DNA from: Toxorhynchites rutilus septentrionalis
Taxonomy: Eukaryota; Arthropoda; Insecta; Diptera; Culicidae
Direction: 5' to 3'
Assembly: GCF_029784135.1 (NCBI RefSeq)
Contig: NC_073746.1
Coordinates: forward strand, 34,267,378-34,331,377
Length of the DNA stretch: 64,000 nt
In this document: piece by piece, positions 34,511 to 46,072 of the stretch
How the letters are laid out: each line of letters starts with the position of its first letter
Position numbering within the stretch: the stretch's first letter is position 1
Program-made: the position numbers and the translations under genes
Notes under the pieces: model-generated
Told to the model about the DNA's origin: nothing
Databases searched by the model: none
Seen by the model: only the letters and a program-made list of their open reading frames with translations

Positions 34511-35011
34511 AATTCTTTTTTTGAAGAGTATTCAGGGTTTTTGTTATTGCAGGATGGAATTGAGCATTTATTCGACATGGAGCTCATGCTTTCCAACTGG
34601 AAAAATAACCGATGAAATCTTTTCCAATTGAATCCTTTCCAGTGCAGCTGAATGTTGCACATAATACTGGGAAACTTCGATATAACGTACCCTCGTTATA
34701 ACGTACCCTCGATATAACGTCACTCGATATAACGTACATTTTACCTCGATATAACGTACACATTTCCAAAGTGTAAAAGAAATTTTTTTTCAATATTTTT
34801 TTTTCTGATAGAACAATGAATTATCTGTATTGTGATGCTAAAACGAGTTTTTTACCTTCAACCAATCCCGAAATACAGCTGGTTTTGTGATTCCGGATTC
34901 TAAATGAATCAATCTTTAATCAGCAGTACGAAGGGAAACATCATGAGAAAGGCTGGCTTCGTCTTCTGATTGAAGTTATTCATCAACTGTACTAAAACAG
35001 CAACACAATAA

Positions 35012-37468
35012 GGGGCTGTCCACATACCACGTGGACAGAAAAAGCATGGTTTAAGATACCCCCCTCCCCCTCCGTTGGGTGGACATTCCTGATACCCCTC
35101 CCCCTCTTGTCCACGTGTACATTCCTCCATTTTTTTGAATTTTCTATGTTTTATTCCATATTTTTATTTGTAAAAATATTAGCTATTACTATTAAGTGGT
35201 TTGTTGTCATTTTTCTATTGTTTACCGAGCGCGGGAAGCTCTTTAGTTTTTTTTTGCCGCTGAAGTTTATATGAAAATATTACTCATGGATCTAATCTCG
35301 TACATTTTTATTAGAAACCGACGCATGTTTGCTGAGTTTTTTGAGTTTTCAAATTTATAGATGTATTTAAACAGATTCATCATACCTATCAAGATTAGTT
35401 TATTAATGTAGAATATTTTCTTTTCTAAGCATCATTTACATTAAAAAAAACTTGGTTGGGTAGTGCATGGCGGCTACAATGAACCTAGTCATGATAAAAC
35501 ACCTACAGTATCATCGTGATTGACCATCATTAACCAATATTTTTCTGTACAGCTTCGTTAATCGTGGGAAATATTTGGTTGCCCGGAGAAATCGTGCCGA
35601 TTTTATGAAAAAATCAAAAGCATTGTTTTTATAGACATACATATCATATATATGTACCGTTTTGTATTTGTGCGATATAGTGAGCCACAGTTCTTTCAGG
35701 ATCCTGAACAAATGATAATCTAAAGAAGTAATATCTGCTAAATACGACGAGTACCAGCCAGACTACAAAAAATGTTTGCCGAATTGTCAATTAGGTTTGG
35801 CGTTGTCCTGGAGGAATACGATCCCCATCATATTGGATAATTCTGGGAGAGTAGAAACTCGGGATTGGATTCCATCTGGGAGAGTAGAAACTCGCAATAC
35901 AGATTTTTTTTCCAATCCAACCAGATACAGTGTATGATTTCTTCGAGGCAAAAAGCAATACGTGTTTTAGTTGCGTTGATGAAGTGAATCGCAAATGGAG
36001 ATGCATTCAATCAAATGGTTTTGATCAAATATTATGTAACCCATCCATTGCAGCGTTTTATGAACCATTATTCACCAGGTTTCTAATGAACGGTGGTTTT
36101 AGATATCTGTAGTGAATCTGTATTGCAAAAATTACTTCATTAAAAAAGAGCATCGCTGCTAGGAACACATCTCCAGAGATATGGCCCATGCATCAAAGAA
36201 TGTGTTGTTTGTCTTCATTTTCGCAAAACCTCAATAAAAGGAAGCGAAGGAGCGGAAGCTGAATAGAAACCCGCACATACATAAATAAAATCGTGCTTTG
36301 AATACATTCGACAAAAAAAATTAGAGGTACATAGTTTAAAGTCGAAATTTTTAAGTATTTTTTCGAAATAACGTGAAAAATCAACGCATGAATATAGGAT
36401 ATACATAATTTGAAGCTAGAATTTTCAACACAAACGCATGAAAACTGAAGTTAATGATCGTTATCGTAATTTCCAGGATACGCATAGCATTTTGTACTTC
36501 TGGCACAACTTGCGATGGAGTGCTTCTATAATTTACTCAAAACATTCTTGGATTGGCAATATATTCACAGGGGTTTTGAGGATATACATTGGAATACTTG
36601 CAATATTTGCAAAACTACAGACGACTTTCTAAAGCACTATAGTAAAACTGTTTTTGGCACTTTTTCAAAATGCAAAAAAAATATTTAAAATTTCGTTCGT
36701 TTTTTCATTGAATCAACGAATTAACTTTGCACACAATTTATTGGAATTTTCAAAACTGCAGCGCGTTCATCATTTATTGAATTATTAATCATCGAAGACG
36801 ATGGAGAACTTTTTCATTCAAACAAAAATAAATTTAGATTGAAAGGTTCTACAGGCAAGTTCTTGGAATCCAATGAAAACTGGTTGATAAGGTAAATTGA
36901 ATTTTTTTGATTTATTTAGCTAAAAGTTCCGATCTTGAAATAACAGAAAGAGGAAGGGTTCTTATTTGTTCCTATATTTTTATTCACTACATTCACATAC
37001 ACCAACATGACAATGTGTCCTTAATATATTCCAAAACTTGAAGCTTTGAAATGTTGAAGTTGAAGATTTTGAATGATGTATGTTGGGTTTCCACGAAGTT
37101 ACAGCATTTCAAAATAACTTAAAATTTTCAACTTAACACTCTGTTCCTCTTATTTCTTTGTCGAGTATCTCGAGTTCTCTTCTACCATGACTTTCAGAAA
37201 ACACATTTCAGGGCAGAAATTCCGCCATATGAAAAATACGGATGTTTGATGCACTCAAGTAGCTCAACCCTTTTTTAAAAAAACACAGAATACAGAGTGG
37301 GCGGAAAGTTCAATAATTCTTGAAAATACAGCATGAAAATGTATCGTGTCCACGTGGATATTACCTAAACCCCCTCCCCCCCACCGTGGACAACCGTGGA
37401 CATTTACGCGACCCCTACACACCCTCCCCCCTCCCCTAAAGTTGTCCACGTGGTATGTGGACAGCCCC
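35012..37468. mobile_element. Harbinger-like non-autonomous element, 2457 bp
   Basis: A perfect 26-bp inverted repeat starting GGGGCTGTCCACATACC, with a TAA duplication on both sides (35009-35011, 37469-37471). The 3-bp TWA target and GGG-start TIR fit PIF/Harbinger. Subterminal CCCCTCCCCCT and GGACAT/GTGGACA motifs are repeated near both ends. No Harbinger nuclease or Myb-like ORF; instead it holds a dead mariner fragment. Superfamily is inferred from ends only. Confidence 0.65.
35511..36115 (-). pseudogene. Mariner (DD34D) transposase relic
   Basis: Minus-strand pieces in different frames reconstruct the order of a mariner transposase: ISKTTVH at about 36088-36110 (helix-turn-helix), the DRISICDSLL-like NASPFAIHF at about 35982-36010, the CVWWDWKG-like IHCIWLDWKKNLYCEFLL at about 35885-35935, the second catalytic block FLQDNAKPN at about 35788-35815, the third block YSSYLADITSLDYHLFR at about 35710-35760, and a tail ending LYRKILVNDGQ at about 35520. 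At least three frame changes and several stops are present. The N-terminal third and the mariner inverted repeats were not found. It lies entirely within the Harbinger-like element. Confidence 0.75.
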
Positions 37469-37953
37469 TAATGTATTATAGACTACGTTTGTGAGTAAGG
37501 TACACTGGGGCAAGTGGAACCCCAAAAACCATTATTTCAAAAATAAAGTGTCCTATTTTTCCTGTTTTTGATTATTTTTCAAAACGAATTATACACATCA
37601 CTACTGTAGCCGATTAGCTATTAATATATGGAACCGAAAAATGAATTCCTCAACTAGATTTTAAGTTTGGCCAAAAATAATCTCCAAGTCCCCAAAGTCC
37701 ACTTACCCCTTGATACGGGGGTTAGTGGAAACCTGGAATTTTATGTTTACAACAAGTTAAACTCTGTTAAAAAGGTGTTTGGGAATGAATAAAACAAACT
37801 GTATTCACTTTCTTTTATTCTTTGATAATACAAAATTAATTAATCAATGCATTTAAGGAAATAAAAAAAAAATGCAATAAATATCGTTATTGCTTCGCAA
37901 GTCTTCAAAATCAGGTCAATAGATAAAAATAGCAGGTACATCGCTAACCACAG

Positions 37954-39510
37954 TTATGATTTCTTCGAAGCTCTCTTACGCTTTGCTTTCTGTGTCGCCT
38001 CTTTAACCGATTTGATCGTTTCCAGCTTCACAACGGCATCAGTCGATGTTATAACTTCTGCCCCAGGACAAACTTTTTTTCTCTGCGCTTTGGAAACAGG
38101 AATCTGTTTCACATGGTCAAGGAGAATCGCTTCAAAAGAATTATTTTGTGGATTATCATTTTCCATTTGGTCATTCCCTGTTGAGGAAGCAATGCAATTA
38201 CAAGTTGCTGAAGCTGCATCTCTGGTGTTTGTTACTCTTGGAAGCGCCTTCTTCGATCCTTCGACGATCTCAACAGTGTTGTCATCTAACGTTTGAGCTG
38301 CTTGCTGTGATGCGATGAAACGTGCCCATGCTCTCGGTTCGTATTTGTCTTCCGGAATCACCTTATCGGAAAACGGGTATACGCCGGCCTTGCGGAACCC
38401 ATTTTTAATTATTTGTGAATCAAATGATCTCCAAACTTTGGAGATAATGTTTGAAAAAGCTGATTTAGACAGCTTCGTCCCATAGTGATTCCGTTGCCAC
38501 TGGATAACGCACTTGTCATAGTCTTGCTTCAATGGTTTAAACACCGCCAGGTCCATAGGCTGCAAGAGATGACTTGTGTGGGGCGGAAGTTTGAGTATCA
38601 CAACATTATTCTCGATTGCTTTTTGGATGAGAGCAAGAGAAACATGTGATACATGGCCATCGTAAAGTAGGACCAATTGTCCCTCAGCGGTAGCGCTCAG
38701 AAAGGACCGTTCGAAGTAGTTGGCGAAAACATCCGTCTCCATCCAGCCGTTTTTGGTTGCAGCATAAACTATTCCAGGAAATTCATCACATTTACTAGCC
38801 ATCCAGCTGTTCCATACGTTGGATCCTTTGAAAATAATAAGTGGTGGTAATTTGTCACCAGCCGCATTTCCTCCCATCAATACAGTAAAATTTTCTTTTC
38901 CTGAACCGCCCGTGACACGATGAGCAGCTCTTCCAGTTTCTCCCACAGTCTTAACCCGACTCGGATCGAGGCAGAAGCTAGTCTCATCGATGTTATATAT
39001 CTGCTCTGGAGGAACGTTCGTGGTCACCTGTTTTAGGAGCTTGAAGTATTCGGTCATCACGAAAGGATCAGCTCCTCGTTTCCGTGCGACCTCAACGGCT
39101 TGGGGCTTTTTTTGCGATAGATGATGCCGGCGCTTAAAATTCCGGAAAAAATCGTCTCCCGGAACACCGCTTACAAACGGTGTTTGAAGCTTGTTAACTT
39201 TTACGTACTCTGCTATTGCCAAAATTGTCTCCTCTTTGGATAGTCCAAAGCCCCACTTATCCATTTTCTTGATACAGTCGGCGATCTGTGTTTCAACCTT
39301 CAACGGCAAAGCAGTGGGTCGGCCTCCCGTTATACTTTTAATGCCTCTCAGACCTTTCACTCGCTTGAAGAGTGTTGCATATGGGATTCGGAAGTGCTTT
39401 GCTGCCGCTTTTATCTTCATCTTGCCGTTTTTTACATCATCCATCGCATCTGTCAAGTCCTGTCCACTGTATTTAGCAGGAGAACGCTTGCGAATGTATT
39501 TGCGAACCAT
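37954..39510 (-). CDS. Pogo-family (Tigger/jerky-like) DDE transposase
   Basis: It would bind the element ends and catalyse cut-and-paste at TA dinucleotides in the nucleus. I prefer the ATG at 39508-39510 (MVRKYIRKRSP, 518 residues). Ten more codons are open upstream, but they follow a pyrimidine-rich CTTTACAG just before the start that looks like a splice acceptor, suggesting a 5' intron. The N-terminus has a psq-type helix-turn-helix (about residues 15-65: DAMDDVKNGKMKIKAAAKHF, IPYATLFKRVKG) and a CENP-B-like second domain (about 80-140). The DDE_1 core has NIDET (Asp 175), LLYDGHVSHVS (Asp 284) and HLLQPMDLAVFKPLK (Asp 320), a DD35D spacing. The C-terminus is basic (KRKRASKKS), a possible nuclear signal. 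No stops or shifts. Domestication is unlikely, since the element ends and TA duplication are intact. Confidence 0.92.
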   Translation of the reverse strand: MVRKYIRKRSPAKYSGQDLTDAMDDVKNGKMKIKAAAKHFRIPYATLFKRVKGLRGIKSITGGRPTALPLKVETQIADCIKKMDKWGFGLSKEETILAIAEYVKVNKLQTPFVSGVPGDDFFRNFKRRHHLSQKKPQAVEVARKRGADPFVMTEYFKLLKQVTTNVPPEQIYNIDETSFCLDPSRVKTVGETGRAAHRVTGGSGKENFTVLMGGNAAGDKLPPLIIFKGSNVWNSWMASKCDEFPGIVYAATKNGWMETDVFANYFERSFLSATAEGQLVLLYDGHVSHVSLALIQKAIENNVVILKLPPHTSHLLQPMDLAVFKPLKQDYDKCVIQWQRNHYGTKLSKSAFSNIISKVWRSFDSQIIKNGFRKAGVYPFSDKVIPEDKYEPRAWARFIASQQAAQTLDDNTVEIVEGSKKALPRVTNTRDAASATCNCIASSTGNDQMENDNPQNNSFEAILLDHVKQIPVSKAQRKKVCPGAEVITSTDAVVKLETIKSVKEATQKAKRKRASKKS

Positions 39511-39532
39511 TCTTCCGGTGGCTGTAAAGATT
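39511..39532 (-). promoter_or_regulatory. Possible 3' splice site before the pogo transposase start
   Basis: On the minus strand TTTTTAATCTTTACAG precedes CCACCGGAAGAATG, a good match to a 3' splice acceptor. It implies a non-coding or short upstream exon and makes the ATG at 39510 the likelier start. No donor site was assigned. Confidence 0.4.
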
Positions 39533-40056
39533 AAAAACATTCAATAAGCAATGTTTACTTTCACGTATTCCACTTAACCCAATTACAAAAACATGTGGGG
39601 CAAGTGGAAACAGGCCGATTTTTATAGTAAAAAGACAATCTTTCACATTTTGTATCGGTAAACACAAAAATAAGCATTTTTCAATTACCTAGTAGTGAAA
39701 TGTAACCAGTTTTCCGAACTGCCGATCGTCGAAAATGTAATTTTACTGACAGCGTAATCGACTCTGATCGCAGCTGCAGAAATGCGATTGTAAACAAAGC
39801 AATATTTGGTTGCGTCTGGTGGTTCACAACGACTAAAAAGTACGTTTAGTAGATGTTTATTGATTGTTTGGCAGATGTTGTGTGGAAACAAAGCAAAATA
39901 TTTTTTGTTATTTGTTTACTTTATATTTGATCCACTTACCCCCAAATTCCACTTGCCCCAGTGTACCTTACTTCATTGTGCTTCGATATAGCGTACAATT
40001 CCATACAACGTACAATTTTGAAAGTGAAATGTACGTTATATCGAAGATTACCTGTA

Positions 40057-42104
40057 TATGCATCTCACACAACTTCCAATCGTCTAGGAATATGTACTGA
40101 AAACTGTCACGGTTCAAATTCCTTCAATCACGTTTCACCTCCGTCCCAACTCAATCGACGGAATGCAACTCTCGACATGAACAGCTAAAGAATGTCACAT
40201 CTTGGAGTGCAAAAGGAGACGATTCTCCTTTTTCCATTGTAACCAAACCGGAGCACAAACCGAGCGGCGACTAAATCCGAGAGCAAATGGGTGCCCAACT
40301 TACTTTCCCGTTCTGCCGATTTATACATACAAAAGCGTGGGGGCGACGGTTAAGGAAATCGCAAATCACGTTGAAGGTTTTATGGCGCCATGGAGCAAAC
40401 AGAAGCCGGCTGTAATCCTTCGGTGTCAAATAGCTTTACCGCTTCCGTCTGACTTTGCGTCGGGGTGCTTTGTTTTAAAAAGACGCTCCACTCTTCGTTC
40501 AGACTGGGATTTGTGGGAAAACGTCTCGAGCAAAATGGCGTGATTTGACTTTGGAGAAGAAACCGATGTGGTATTTTGTTGGCTTTTCGCTTTTGGTAGA
40601 AATTCAAGTGCCCCACGTGGTCGCTTTTCGATGGCAATCATCGGTGTGGATGTCCATTCATTGTAATAATATGTACTATAAATTACATACAAATCGCTGA
40701 ATAATTAATTAATAATGTGCCAATTAAACCCAAATCATCATCAAAGCAATGCATTAACGAAGCCCAAATTTAATCAGATAAGTGCAAATACACCGCTGTT
40801 TATCCACCGAATATATTCCAATGGAGGACTGTTTGTGGCAATACCACGAAGAGATAATAGTATTAACAGTTCCGACGATGACGCGAATCGTGAACTAATT
40901 CTACCACAGCTTCCTTCTCCTTCGGGAGCCTTTCACTGTCGAACAATCCACAATCCATTCAAACACTTCTGGGGAAGATGAAATGCTCACAAAACTCCTC
41001 GCTAATAAAACGAAAACTTTTCCGCCTGTTTTTTAACCCACGATTCAAAGTTGTGGTTACACTCTATCGCTTACTCCCGGCTTAGAACCAAAGGATTAGC
41101 AAAAAAAAAGGAAAGATCCGAACGGAGAAAAAAAATTCCCGTGAGCCAATGAACAACTTTTCAACTCCTCCAAGCATAAATCTTTTCACGCCACAGTTTG
41201 TGTTTGAGAGTATCGAGTTGAACGACTGGTCTAAAAAAACCATCAAATACTGTTTGAGAAATGCAAAAATAAGTGATTGATTTCACTCAATGTTTGCCTT
41301 TGATGATCTCGGCGACAAGCACAACTCATGCTACTATACAGCAGAGCGTCATGAAATACGAAAACAGCTGTCAAACACAACACACAACGACCTCTGCCCG
41401 GTGCTTCAGTCTATTGGAAAGTGTTTAGAGTCTAGTTTACACTTTCCCCTCTCTGAACACTCGGGGGAAAGCTTTGTGTGAAGCGCTTTTACGCGTGACA
41501 CTGGCGGATTGATTGATGGAACTCAATTCCACTCTGCTCGCAGTCATTTGTCACTGCGACAGGTTTCAGTTGCTGCAGTGGAGACAGCCAATACAACATT
41601 GTTCCGGCCTCGCATGTCGTATGTCGGATATCGAATCAACCGCATTCCAGTGGATGGTGCTTGCGAGAAAATCGATACTGGATGAAAGAAACTTTAAACA
41701 TCTGTTTAGGCAATTTGAGTATTTCAGACATAGCAGATCATGAAAAATCCAAATCCAAGATGGCCGCTGTCCCCAAATAACCAATGACTTTTCGAATGAT
41801 TTCATTCAGCTTGACATGTTTGAATGTTTGTAGAGTTGTCCCACATTAATAGAAAATTGACCCCGTTCTTTTTGAATGATTGAACTGATTTGGAAGAAAT
41901 TTTGAATTCTACTGTCATTATAAAACTGCGTATTCCATTAACCTTGAAAAATTCAATTCGGCCATCGCTAAAAATAGCTAAATGGCTTGACTTGGAGAAT
42001 ACAAAACGTAATAAACAACATAAATTCAACAATGATCGACTATGTGTTTTTGCAATCCCCTCAATATCGATATCAAATGAAATGATTTGATTAACAGAAT
42101 ACAG
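40057..42104. other. No gene recognised
   Basis: Several 60-113-residue frames on both strands (e.g. 40202-40543, 40715-40981, 41513-41743) mutually overlap and show no domain. The base composition is more balanced here than in the repeats, so this may be host unique sequence, but I see no defensible exon. Confidence 0.4.
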
Positions 42105-42106
42105 TA

Positions 42107-42590
42107 CAGGTCGGACTCGATTATATGTGATTCGATTATATACTATTTCGGACTCGATTATAGACAGTTTGGAAAAGAATTTTTTTTTTTGTATTTCAAA
42201 AATGACTTATTTCAAGAAGAAATGTAACCTTTCAACGTTAAAGTGAAATTTAAGTGGCTATTACATGTACAGAGGGGTAAAATCGCGATTTTTGACGATT
42301 TTGCTTGATTTTTCTCCAGAAATTGTTTATATCGATATTGCAGTGAAATTAATAAAGACAGAAGTTGGGTGTCAAAGAACAAATTGTAGAGCGGTTAGAG
42401 AGCTCCAATTTAATTGATAGAAACAATCTAGTTTAATATAATTTTTTAAGATAAATTTAACAATAACACATTAAAAATTAATAACTTTAAATTTTTCGCT
42501 TCCAAAATGTTATTAACATCCACTAATTTAGATGTTCCACTACTATATTCTATACTAAATTTTCTCATCATTCAAATGAGATATTTCTGG
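42107..42590 (+). repeat. Tigger-like MITE (TCGATTATAT family), one end preserved
   Basis: Starts CAGGTCGGACTCGATTATA after TA (42105-42106), with repeated GATTATAT motifs in the first 70 bases, like the CGATATAACG array of the element at 34667. The interior matches 5150-5420. The opposite end is not found. Confidence 0.5.
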
Positions 42591-43500
42591 TGCAACGAGC
42601 GGGAGTAGACGCGTGTTTTTTCGCTCCGTGTTGTGATCTTTGAATTCATGTGTTTTTGTCGTTAAATAGCTTTTTAATTTGTGTAACGTGTGAAAATAAA
42701 TCTGATCTGTTCTACTGAATCGAAGATTTGTGAAATTCAGTTGAATTACATGGAAAAATAAAAAAAATAAAAACAGAATAGTATCATGGTATCAATCGAG
42801 CGAATCCAAAATGGCTTCAGTTCGCATTTTCTAGTGAAAATTCTCTCCGTTCGTTGCGCTCGGCTTGTGTTTCCAATCGTCGTGTCTCTTTTCGTCGCGC
42901 GTGTACATTGTTGTGGCAAAAATTGTGCTAGGTTCCATCGGTTTAGTCAAACTTGCTAACGAATATGCTCTTGTTTTCGTTTTTTTTCTTCCAAAACAAG
43001 TACGAAGTTCCTGTGCCGAAGTATCACGTATCCGTATTCCAAAGTGATGTTATTCTCCTTCTCACTTTTACGTACTGCAACGTGTGTTCGTATATCATGT
43101 ATGCTCTTTAATGTGTACGAAACATGGCACATTAGATGATATGTGATGACAGCAGTGTTATTATCACTAAAAAGAGGAGCCTCACAGTCATTTCTATAGG
43201 ATTGAAACTATTGCAGCTAAGTATTACTATTCATATCTTCCAGATTAAAATAATGTGTTAGTAGTAAAGAAAACAAAAGCAGAAGATGTAGACGTAACAC
43301 CAATGATTGTGAAGAGATATAGTGAATAGCCTTTTTAGTGAGAGTAAGCGAAAGGTTACAAGTGTAAACGATAGCATGCAGTAGAGCGAATGAAACGTGA
43401 TCTCTAACGTTCACCAGAGACAGTTTGTTTTCTCTCTCCCTCTGCCGCTCTCTCATTATTTCATATATGAGTGTTGTGGTTGTGCAAAGGCAAGATTTTT
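42591..43500. other. No gene recognised
   Basis: Contains a pyrimidine-rich TCTCTCTCCCTCTGCCGCTCTCTC tract (split here as TCTCTCTCCC and TCTGCCGCTC) near 43431-43455 and no coding motif. The 107-residue minus-strand frame at 43217-43540 is low-complexity. Confidence 0.35.
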
Positions 43501-44915
43501 GACGTAGGATTACGTCTTTCGGGAACATATTGGGGTACAAATTGAAAATCGAAAATCGAGCGCACCGTGAAAATTGTCCAATTTTTCTCGGTCATTTCAA
43601 AATGGATTGATGAGATTTTTGCATCAATCTATTTCGGCACTCCATAACAATTTCTCACATTGAATAAAATAATATATGTTATGAAACTAACTATCGAACA
43701 ATTGAAAAATCTCAACCCCTATCCTAACGGAAATACCCACTTCTGATTGGTCGAAATTTACAACACATGCGGCGGGTCCCTAACAGAGACATCAAAACCA
43801 AGCTGCCTGGGGAAAATCAGCATTGCAAACACATGAAAGCTGGGGAGGGGGCTTTTTTTCCCATCGACATGTATTCCCTAACAGAGATTTCAATACAAGG
43901 TATCTGAGGGAAATCAGCATGTAAATACCCTCGTGGTCGATAGTTTAACTAACGATGCGCACAAACGGATAGTGCTTATTGCAACTAGCGTCGGCATTGC
44001 TGATTGCATACGTGCTGGCGAATAAGTAGGGAGCGATGAACAAGTGTGTTTTCGTTCCAATAAGAATATTTCGATGGGTTGATTGAAGAATGATGTTTCA
44101 ATGAACTGAATGGAACTTATGCTTGATGGAATATAAATAAAATTTAAATGTGGAACTTTTATGTTGGTTGCTTCGTGAAAATTCATATCAATGACCGATC
44201 ATGTGTTGTAAAATCTTTAGCATAACTATGAGTGTAAAATTGTATATGGTAGCTATTGTGTTAAAATTACTTGAAATATGAAATGATTTTTTTTCTCCCA
44301 AGGAAAGTTCATGCGACGACAAAAATTGGAAAAATGAAGAAATATTCGAAAAAGTGATTTCACATATGCTCTACATATCGTATTGGGTGCTGTTAGCCAA
44401 TTGAAATTCGCACTGAGGCATGTAGCATCGTGTTCCGTTGGGTTTGGAGCGAAAAGGAAATGGGTTGAATGAACACTCAGAAAATAAAAAATTATGAATG
44501 AAATTACCTTTTCCATTTCAAATATATTTTCTCTATACTATAGTAACACTTTTTTCTGGTGAGAAAACTTGTGCTCGATATTGATAATTATCTTATATTA
44601 CTTTGAAGAGCTTTTATTCTTTATATCATCCATACATAACACATGAGCCATCTCGTCCAGGACCACAGAGGGCGGCTTTGGTACGAGATACGCACCATCT
44701 AATGACTAATCACCATCCTTCTATCATTATCACTCGGTTATGGACACTAGTGGAGTGAACAAACAATACCTAACAACCAGACAAAACGGACCCAAATCAT
44801 TATCGAAAAGTTTAACAATGTAATTCTTCAACCATATCTTAAATCAGCATGCAGCAGATAGCCTAACGAAATCCTACGTCAAATATGCGGTCGTGTCTTG
44901 GACACAACCCTCCTG
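43501..44915 (+). repeat. GACGTAG-family element, subtype 3
   Basis: Begins GACGTAGGATTACGTCTTTC and ends ATCCTACGTCAAATATGCGG plus a TGTCTTGGACA hairpin. The left interior (ATTGGGGTACAAATTGAAAA) differs from the other copies; the middle has two 96-bp-type units (43790-43930). T-runs flank both ends. No coding region recognised. Confidence 0.65.
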
Positions 44916-46072
44916 TGACTTTTTTGGCGCGGGTTCTCTTCTCTCAGATATTTGCGCTCTGTTCCCTTCATAGCGCCGCACTCTCTAAAATGGGTCTGAC
45001 GTACCAAGCAAGAATTCATAGAGATGCTCATGCCGAAAGTTTTTTGTTGTGCAGTTATGCTTAAGGCTGAGATTTTGCAAACATTTCTTCTGTACACAGA
45101 TAGGTCTAGATAGATGTTTTATAACAAATTTGTAGATGTTCAAATTCAGGATGTTTTTAGATTTAATTTTCACGCACATTGAATTTACTATCTACGTAAC
45201 TGTTAGTTTGATAGTTTTCTGTGTTCATAGCATGCTATGCTTATATACAGAGTGGCGCATAAGTCAGGCAACGCTCTCTGAAGGAAAAAAAAATAACGAT
45301 CGCGCTGCAACTATCGAGCTTGTTGGTTTCGACTGCCGTCGTAGATGTAATGTATACATGTCAAAGGTATATTTGTGTAAATCGGTTGCGAAATTTATGA
45401 GCCACGCTGTATGTTACTAAGACTGTGCTTTGTTGTGTCGATATTGTTTTAGCAAAAATTTAATAATTCACCTATCTCATCTCATCTCTCAGTTTATTTT
45501 TCTTCGGTTTAAGTATTTAAAAAAAATAAATTAGCCGATTCAAGATTACGTTCCCCATTTATGCAGATTTAGGTTCAAATTGCAGATTCATTTTAACCTA
45601 CATTTTAAAGATTTTATGTTTCGGACGCTAGACTTCATACTTGAAACTCCGTCTGCGAATGACGGATCTCTATAGTAGCATGTCCGAGAAGGAACCTGAA
45701 ACTATTGGGAATCAGAGCAGAGGATCCAAAGCCTCTAGATAGGATGGTTGCAGTGGCTGTTATGCAAAGAAAAAATGGATAAATTCCTAAGTCAGAATTT
45801 CCTCCTCTGACTATCTCCGGTTGAAAAATATGTCGTCTATTCGAGGAATATTATAGGAGTTTCTTGGCGACCTTCACAGGTTGCCAAAAATAAACTCTGG
45901 CGAGACAATTTAAAAAATTGAAATGTAATACGAGTGATGAATGAAGATATATCGTTCGAGAGTTTTTAGATGAGTTTTCTCAGTGACCTTCTCAGGTCAG
46001 AATGGATATTGTTTCCGAAATCTCGTTTCTCCGAAAAGTTGAGAGTTCGCGTGTTCAGAATCACATCACCTA
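44916..46072. other. No gene recognised; one small MITE inside
   Basis: Apart from the MITE at 45248-45409 nothing is recognised. Frames are below 95 residues and without motifs. Confidence 0.4.
45248..45409. mobile_element. Mariner/Tc1-type MITE, 162 bp
   Basis: Ends CAGAGTGGCGCATAAGT and, inverted, CAGCGTGGCTCATAAAT, each flanked by TA (45246-45247, 45410-45411). Matching over most of about 17 bp. No ORF of its own; it depends on a mariner transposase from elsewhere. Confidence 0.65.

Larger units (their letters stand above)
37503..39963 (-). mobile_element. Complete pogo/Tigger-like transposon, 2461 bp
   Basis: A 17-bp perfect inverted repeat CACTGGGGCAAGTGGAA with TA on both sides (37501-37502, 39964-39965). 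Subterminal CCACTTACCCC/GGGGCAAGTGG motifs recur near both ends (37700-37730, 39595-39610, 39930-39950). One intact transposase gene runs on the minus strand. With matching ends, a target duplication and an uninterrupted ORF, this is the most complete element in the window. Confidence 0.9.
34667..40054. mobile_element. Tigger-like MITE, about 465 bp, inflated to 5.4 kb by two insertions
   Basis: The left end CTGGGAAACTTCGATATAAC and inverted right end CAGGTAATCTTCGATATAAC are flanked by TA (34665-34666, 40055-40056). Subterminal CGATATAACGTAC is repeated five times on the left (34678, 34694, 34710, 34725, 34747) and at least three times, diverged, on the right, a layout typical of transposase-binding arrays in pogo/Tigger elements. 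Removing the Harbinger-like (35012-37468) and pogo (37503-39963) guests leaves about 465 bp without an ORF. Confidence 0.75.

Noticed and set aside
37954..39540. Domesticated pogo-derived host gene (like CENP-B or jerky)
   Set aside because: Perfect inverted repeats and a TA duplication surround the gene at normal spacing, so it is an ordinary transposon copy.
40202..41743. Several 60-113-residue frames as host exons
   Set aside because: They overlap frames on the opposite strand and have no recognisable domain or supporting splice structure.
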